A DNA stretch of 8,566 nucleotides from an uncultured Lachnospiraceae bacterium (GTDB lineage Bacteria > Bacillota > Clostridia > Lachnospirales > Lachnospiraceae): contig CAJOQO010000056.1 in assembly GCA_905236545.1 (NCBI GenBank), positions 1 through 8,566 on the forward strand, read 5' to 3'. Position numbers and translations under genes: made by a program. The notes under the pieces were generated by a model. The model saw only the letters and a list, made by a program, of their open reading frames with translations, made no database searches and was not told where the DNA came from. Numbering within the stretch: the first letter of the stretch is position 1; every line of letters starts with the position of its first letter. Below, one piece after another: positions 6,124-8,566 of this stretch.

Positions 6124-7839
6124 ATGAAAAAGAAAACAAACCGCATCGGGCGTCAGTTGATTCTGGTGCTCCTTCTCTTTTTTACCATCATCATTCTTCT
6201 CCTGTTCGCGGGCAGCTATATGACCCACAACCGGGAGGTCGACAATCTGCAGATGGACCGGATCCAGAAGCTGAGCGCAACAACAGCCCGGCTGATGGAC
6301 GGCGACTTTCTGAAGAAGCTGAGCGATGCTGTCGGTTCTGAGGAGTATCAGGCGCTTCGTTCGAAAGCCGGAAAGGACAACGATACCTCTATCCTGAAGG
6401 ACTATCTCACAGAGCATAACCTCTATGAGGATTACGCCCGCTATACGGAGCTTCTCGATACGCTGCAGTCCGGGACAGGGGTGAAGTATCTCTATGTGCA
6501 GGATCTGGGAGTGGAGGACGCTATGTACCTCCTGGATCCCAGCGAATCGATCCTGAATCTGGGATTTCGGGAGAAGAATTCAGAAGGCCTTGAGAATAAG
6601 GTCGCGAATGAACAGGTTCCGGCTACCATCACGAATTCGGAGTATGGCTGGCTGTGCACCTGCGCGGAACCGGTGACCGCCTCCGACGGCACCAATTCTG
6701 CTGTCGTCGGCGTTGACCTGGATATGAACGAGATCATAGACAGAAGGCATCGTTTTGTCATTTTCCTGCTTCTCGAAAGCGCGGGAGTCCTCGTCCTCAT
6801 GGCAATCCTGGGCAGTCTCTATATCCGGAAGGTCATCTCTGACCCGATCAGCCGGCTGGCGGAGGATGCTTCCTCGTTTGGTGCCGAGGATGAAGATGAT
6901 CTGGAGACAAAGGTCGTCAGCGTTCCCCGCCGGAGAGATGACGAGATCAGGGATCTGTACAGAGATATCCAGAAGATGCAGCTGGGCATCATCCGGTACA
7001 TGCACAATCTGACCGTCGCGACGGAGGAGAAGGAGCGTCTGGGCACAGAGCTGGATATCGCGAACCGGATCCAGGCAAGCATGCTGCCAAGCACATTCCC
7101 CGCGTTTCCGGAACGGGAAGAGTTTGATGTGTATGCCCTGATGAAGCCTGCCAAGTCCGTAGCCGGAGACTTTTACGACTTCTTCCTGATCGATAACGAC
7201 CACCTCGGGATCGTCATGGCCGACGTCTCCGGAAAGGGGATCCCCGCATCGCTGTTCATGATGATGGCAAAGATTATCATCAGCAATATCGCCCAGCAGG
7301 GGCTTTCCCCTCATGAGGTTCTGCAGATGGCGAATAACCGGATCTGCGAAAACAATGACGAGGATATGTTCGTCACGGTCTGGTTCGGAATCCTTACAAT
7401 CTCCACCGGCCTTGTCATTGCTTCCAACGCCGGGCACGAGTATCCTGTTATCCAGAACGAAAAAGGTGTCTACGAGCTGCTTCACGACAAGCATGGATTC
7501 GTGCTTGGCGGCATGAGCGGCGTCCGCTACAAAGACTATGAATTCACATTGAAGCCCGGACAGACACTGTTTCTCTATACGGATGGCGTTCCTGAGGCAA
7601 CTACCGCCGATAATGAGCAGTTCGGCCCGATCCGCCTGGTCGACGCGCTGAATCAGGTGCAGAATGCGAATCCGCAGGAGCTGGTTCATTATATGCTGCG
7701 CACGGTCGATGACTTCGACGGGGATGTCCCGCAGTTTGATGATATTACCATGCTGGCGCTGCGCTACAAAGGACCTCAGGAAAAAGATCCGGAGGATATG
7801 GAATCAACGTTTACCGACTCGCAGGAATATGAACCTTAA
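6124..7839 (+). CDS. Membrane PP2C-type (SpoIIE/RsbU family) serine phosphatase with Cache-like sensor and HAMP
   Basis: The 571 residues are laid out as a receptor phosphatase. A membrane helix lies at about 11-31, an extracytoplasmic sensor at about 32-208 and a second helix at 211-233. A HAMP domain spans about 233-287 (with DPISRL at 240-245), followed by a coiled-coil linker (about 285-320) and a PP2C/SpoIIE domain at about 320-550. The metal and core motifs are intact: AGDFYDFF with Asp349, ADVSGKG with Asp367, NAGH at 435-438, LYTDGVPEA with Asp487, and FDDIT with Asp539/Asp540. It should therefore be an active Mn/Mg-dependent phosphatase. Family members dephosphorylate STAS anti-sigma antagonists to release a sigma factor or partner protein; no STAS or RsbW-like gene is in the window. 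The start has AAAGGG (6111-6116), seven bases upstream. The DUF2156 gene follows after 24 bases. Confidence 0.94.
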   Translation: MKKKTNRIGRQLILVLLLFFTIIILLLFAGSYMTHNREVDNLQMDRIQKLSATTARLMDGDFLKKLSDAVGSEEYQALRSKAGKDNDTSILKDYLTEHNLYEDYARYTELLDTLQSGTGVKYLYVQDLGVEDAMYLLDPSESILNLGFREKNSEGLENKVANEQVPATITNSEYGWLCTCAEPVTASDGTNSAVVGVDLDMNEIIDRRHRFVIFLLLESAGVLVLMAILGSLYIRKVISDPISRLAEDASSFGAEDEDDLETKVVSVPRRRDDEIRDLYRDIQKMQLGIIRYMHNLTVATEEKERLGTELDIANRIQASMLPSTFPAFPEREEFDVYALMKPAKSVAGDFYDFFLIDNDHLGIVMADVSGKGIPASLFMMMAKIIISNIAQQGLSPHEVLQMANNRICENNDEDMFVTVWFGILTISTGLVIASNAGHEYPVIQNEKGVYELLHDKHGFVLGGMSGVRYKDYEFTLKPGQTLFLYTDGVPEATTADNEQFGPIRLVDALNQVQNANPQELVHYMLRTVDDFDGDVPQFDDITMLALRYKGPQEKDPEDMESTFTDSQEYEP

Positions 7840-7863
7840 CACGCAGGAAAGCATACAGATACT

Positions 7864-8566
7864 ATGTTCCGACCAATCACACTGAACGATAAGACCTGGA
7901 TGGACCGGTGCCGCAGTTCTTCTCTGAATGACATGACGGTTCTTTCTTTCCCGGCAGTCTACACATGGCAAAGTACCTTCGGCCTGACGGTCGACGGGGA
8001 AGATAACTTCTATGTCATCCGGAGCGAAGCCGATCGCGGATATTATTATCCTGTCGGGGAGCGGGAAGCGTGCCGTGCTTATGTACGCTCCCTGATGGAG
8101 GATCCACGGACGGATCCTCGTTCCGGTACAGCCTCTGCGGCGGGCAGTGCATCCCCGGTCTTATCTTCTGATACCGCTTCGGCGGGCAGTGCGTCCCCGG
8201 CCTTATCTTCTGTACCCGGATCCCTTAAGCTTCTCTACGTTCCCGAGCAGGAGCTTGAATGGCTTGAGGAGCAGGGTTTTGAGATCTCCTGTGAGCAGAA
8301 CACAAGCGAATATGTCTACTCCAGCCGCTCCCTCGCACTCCTCGACCATGGATCAGGCACCAATTACAGGGTCAAGGTAAAGCATTTTTCCAGAGATTAT
8401 GTATGGAACTCCAGGCCGCTTGTATTTCCGGGAGATGAAGCGCTTCTTCGGGAAAAGGCTGCCGCCTGGGACCGGATGTGCGGAGCCGGCGCGGACACGC
8501 CGGCCATGGGGGGAAAGACAGCGGACACGCCGGCCGATGGAGGAAAGACAGCGGACACGCCGGCCA
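7864..8566 (+). CDS. DUF2156 (LPG synthase C-terminal-like) acyltransferase-fold protein, 3' end missing
   Basis: The frame is open from ATG at 7864 to the window end and gives 234 residues without a stop. The N-terminus (FRPITLNDKTWMDR, then SLNDMTVLSFPAVYTW) and the region LLYVPEQELEWLEEQGFEI (about 123-141), EYVYSSRSLALLDHGSGTNY (about 150-169) and KVKHFSRDY are typical of DUF2156. That family is related to the catalytic domain of lysyl-phosphatidylglycerol synthase and built from GNAT-like folds. Many members use an aminoacyl-tRNA or acyl-CoA donor, but the exact reaction of this group is not established. Two low-complexity tracts interrupt it: a 15/14-residue duplication at 88-117 and a ten-residue repeat ADTPADGGKT from residue 210 onward. 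The stop of the phosphatase gene is in the same frame 24 bases upstream. The ribosome site AGGAAAG (7845-7851) is 12 bases from the ATG, longer than usual, so translation may be modest. Confidence 0.85.
   Translation, partial: MFRPITLNDKTWMDRCRSSSLNDMTVLSFPAVYTWQSTFGLTVDGEDNFYVIRSEADRGYYYPVGEREACRAYVRSLMEDPRTDPRSGTASAAGSASPVLSSDTASAGSASPALSSVPGSLKLLYVPEQELEWLEEQGFEISCEQNTSEYVYSSRSLALLDHGSGTNYRVKVKHFSRDYVWNSRPLVFPGDEALLREKAAAWDRMCGAGADTPAMGGKTADTPADGGKTADTPA
8098..8119. repeat. 8-bp inverted repeat inside the DUF2156 gene
   Basis: The arms gaggatcc (8098-8105) and ggatcctc (8112-8119) are exact reverse complements around acggac. The dyad sits just before the duplicated tract that begins at 8127. 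It is coding sequence, so it may be chance, but a hairpin here could stall replication and favour the adjacent duplication. Confidence 0.4.
8127..8212 (+). repeat. Imperfect in-frame tandem duplication (44/41 bp) in the DUF2156 gene
   Basis: Copy one at 8127-8170 and copy two at 8172-8212 share the core cggcgggcagtgc and the ending ccttatcttctg or gtcttatcttctg. They differ by a few substitutions and one three-base gap. They encode TASAAGSASPVLSS and TASAGSASPALSS, a flexible Ala/Ser/Pro linker that DUF2156 relatives do not need. The length difference of three keeps the reading frame. Confidence 0.8.
8491..8566 (+). repeat. 30-bp in-frame tandem repeat running off the window end
   Basis: Units lie at 8491-8520 and 8521-8550, with the first 16 bases of a third at 8551-8566. 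Each begins gcggacacgccggcc and ends ggaaagaca. The copies are almost identical, differing at a few bases around the middle that turn PAMGG into PADGG. The product is a repeated decapeptide ADTPADGGKT, acidic and probably unstructured. Near-identity at the DNA level suggests recent expansion. The true copy number lies outside the window. Confidence 0.92.

Noticed and set aside
6580..7689. A 369-codon open frame on the minus strand opposite the phosphatase gene
   Set aside because: It lies wholly antisense to a gene with intact PP2C motifs, its translation has no recognisable domain, and the long opening follows from codon bias.
8147..8380. A 77-codon rightward open frame within the end of the window
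   Set aside because: It overlaps the DUF2156 frame, which has family-like motifs and stays open from 7864 to the edge.

Overview
The window looks like accessory chromosome of a moderately GC-rich Firmicute, most plausibly a gut Clostridia/Lachnospiraceae member. This is inferred from AG-rich ribosome sites, sigma-A-like promoters, an RsbU/SpoIIE-type phosphatase behind a Cache-like sensor, and a DUF2156 protein. No rRNA, tRNA, CRISPR array or transposase was seen.

Layout. (1) Positions 1-1164, rightward: the last codons of an unidentified gene, carrying a long imperfect hairpin with nested palindromes, then a lactate/malate dehydrogenase-like protein with an altered active site. A perfect 14-bp hairpin closes the gene and probably ends transcription from both sides. 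(2) Positions 1183-2751, leftward: a VanX/DdpX-type D-Ala-D-Ala dipeptidase followed downstream by an alpha/beta hydrolase. The 96-bp gap between them is filled by a 17-bp tandem repeat that reproduces the 3' end of the dipeptidase gene. A perfect 10-bp dyad lies in the dipeptidase leader. (3) Positions 3006-8566, rightward: the most interesting part. It holds a 993-residue protein that appears to combine an extracytoplasmic beta-propeller, a Cache-like sensor and a 12-helix MFS transporter. Next is a membrane PP2C/SpoIIE phosphatase with a similar sensor plus HAMP, and then a DUF2156 acyltransferase-like protein cut by the window end and carrying two in-frame repeat tracts.

How the parts may work together (inference). 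The MFS fusion and the phosphatase have the same kind of external input domain and lie in tandem, which suggests coupled sensing and transport or transceptor activity. The phosphatase would pass the signal to an STAS-type anti-sigma antagonist, but no such partner and no RsbW-like kinase is present here. DUF2156 proteins resemble the aminoacyl-phosphatidylglycerol synthase catalytic domain, so the output could touch the cell envelope, as could the neighbouring dipeptidase. The phosphatase has its own good promoter, so it can be expressed apart from the transporter gene.
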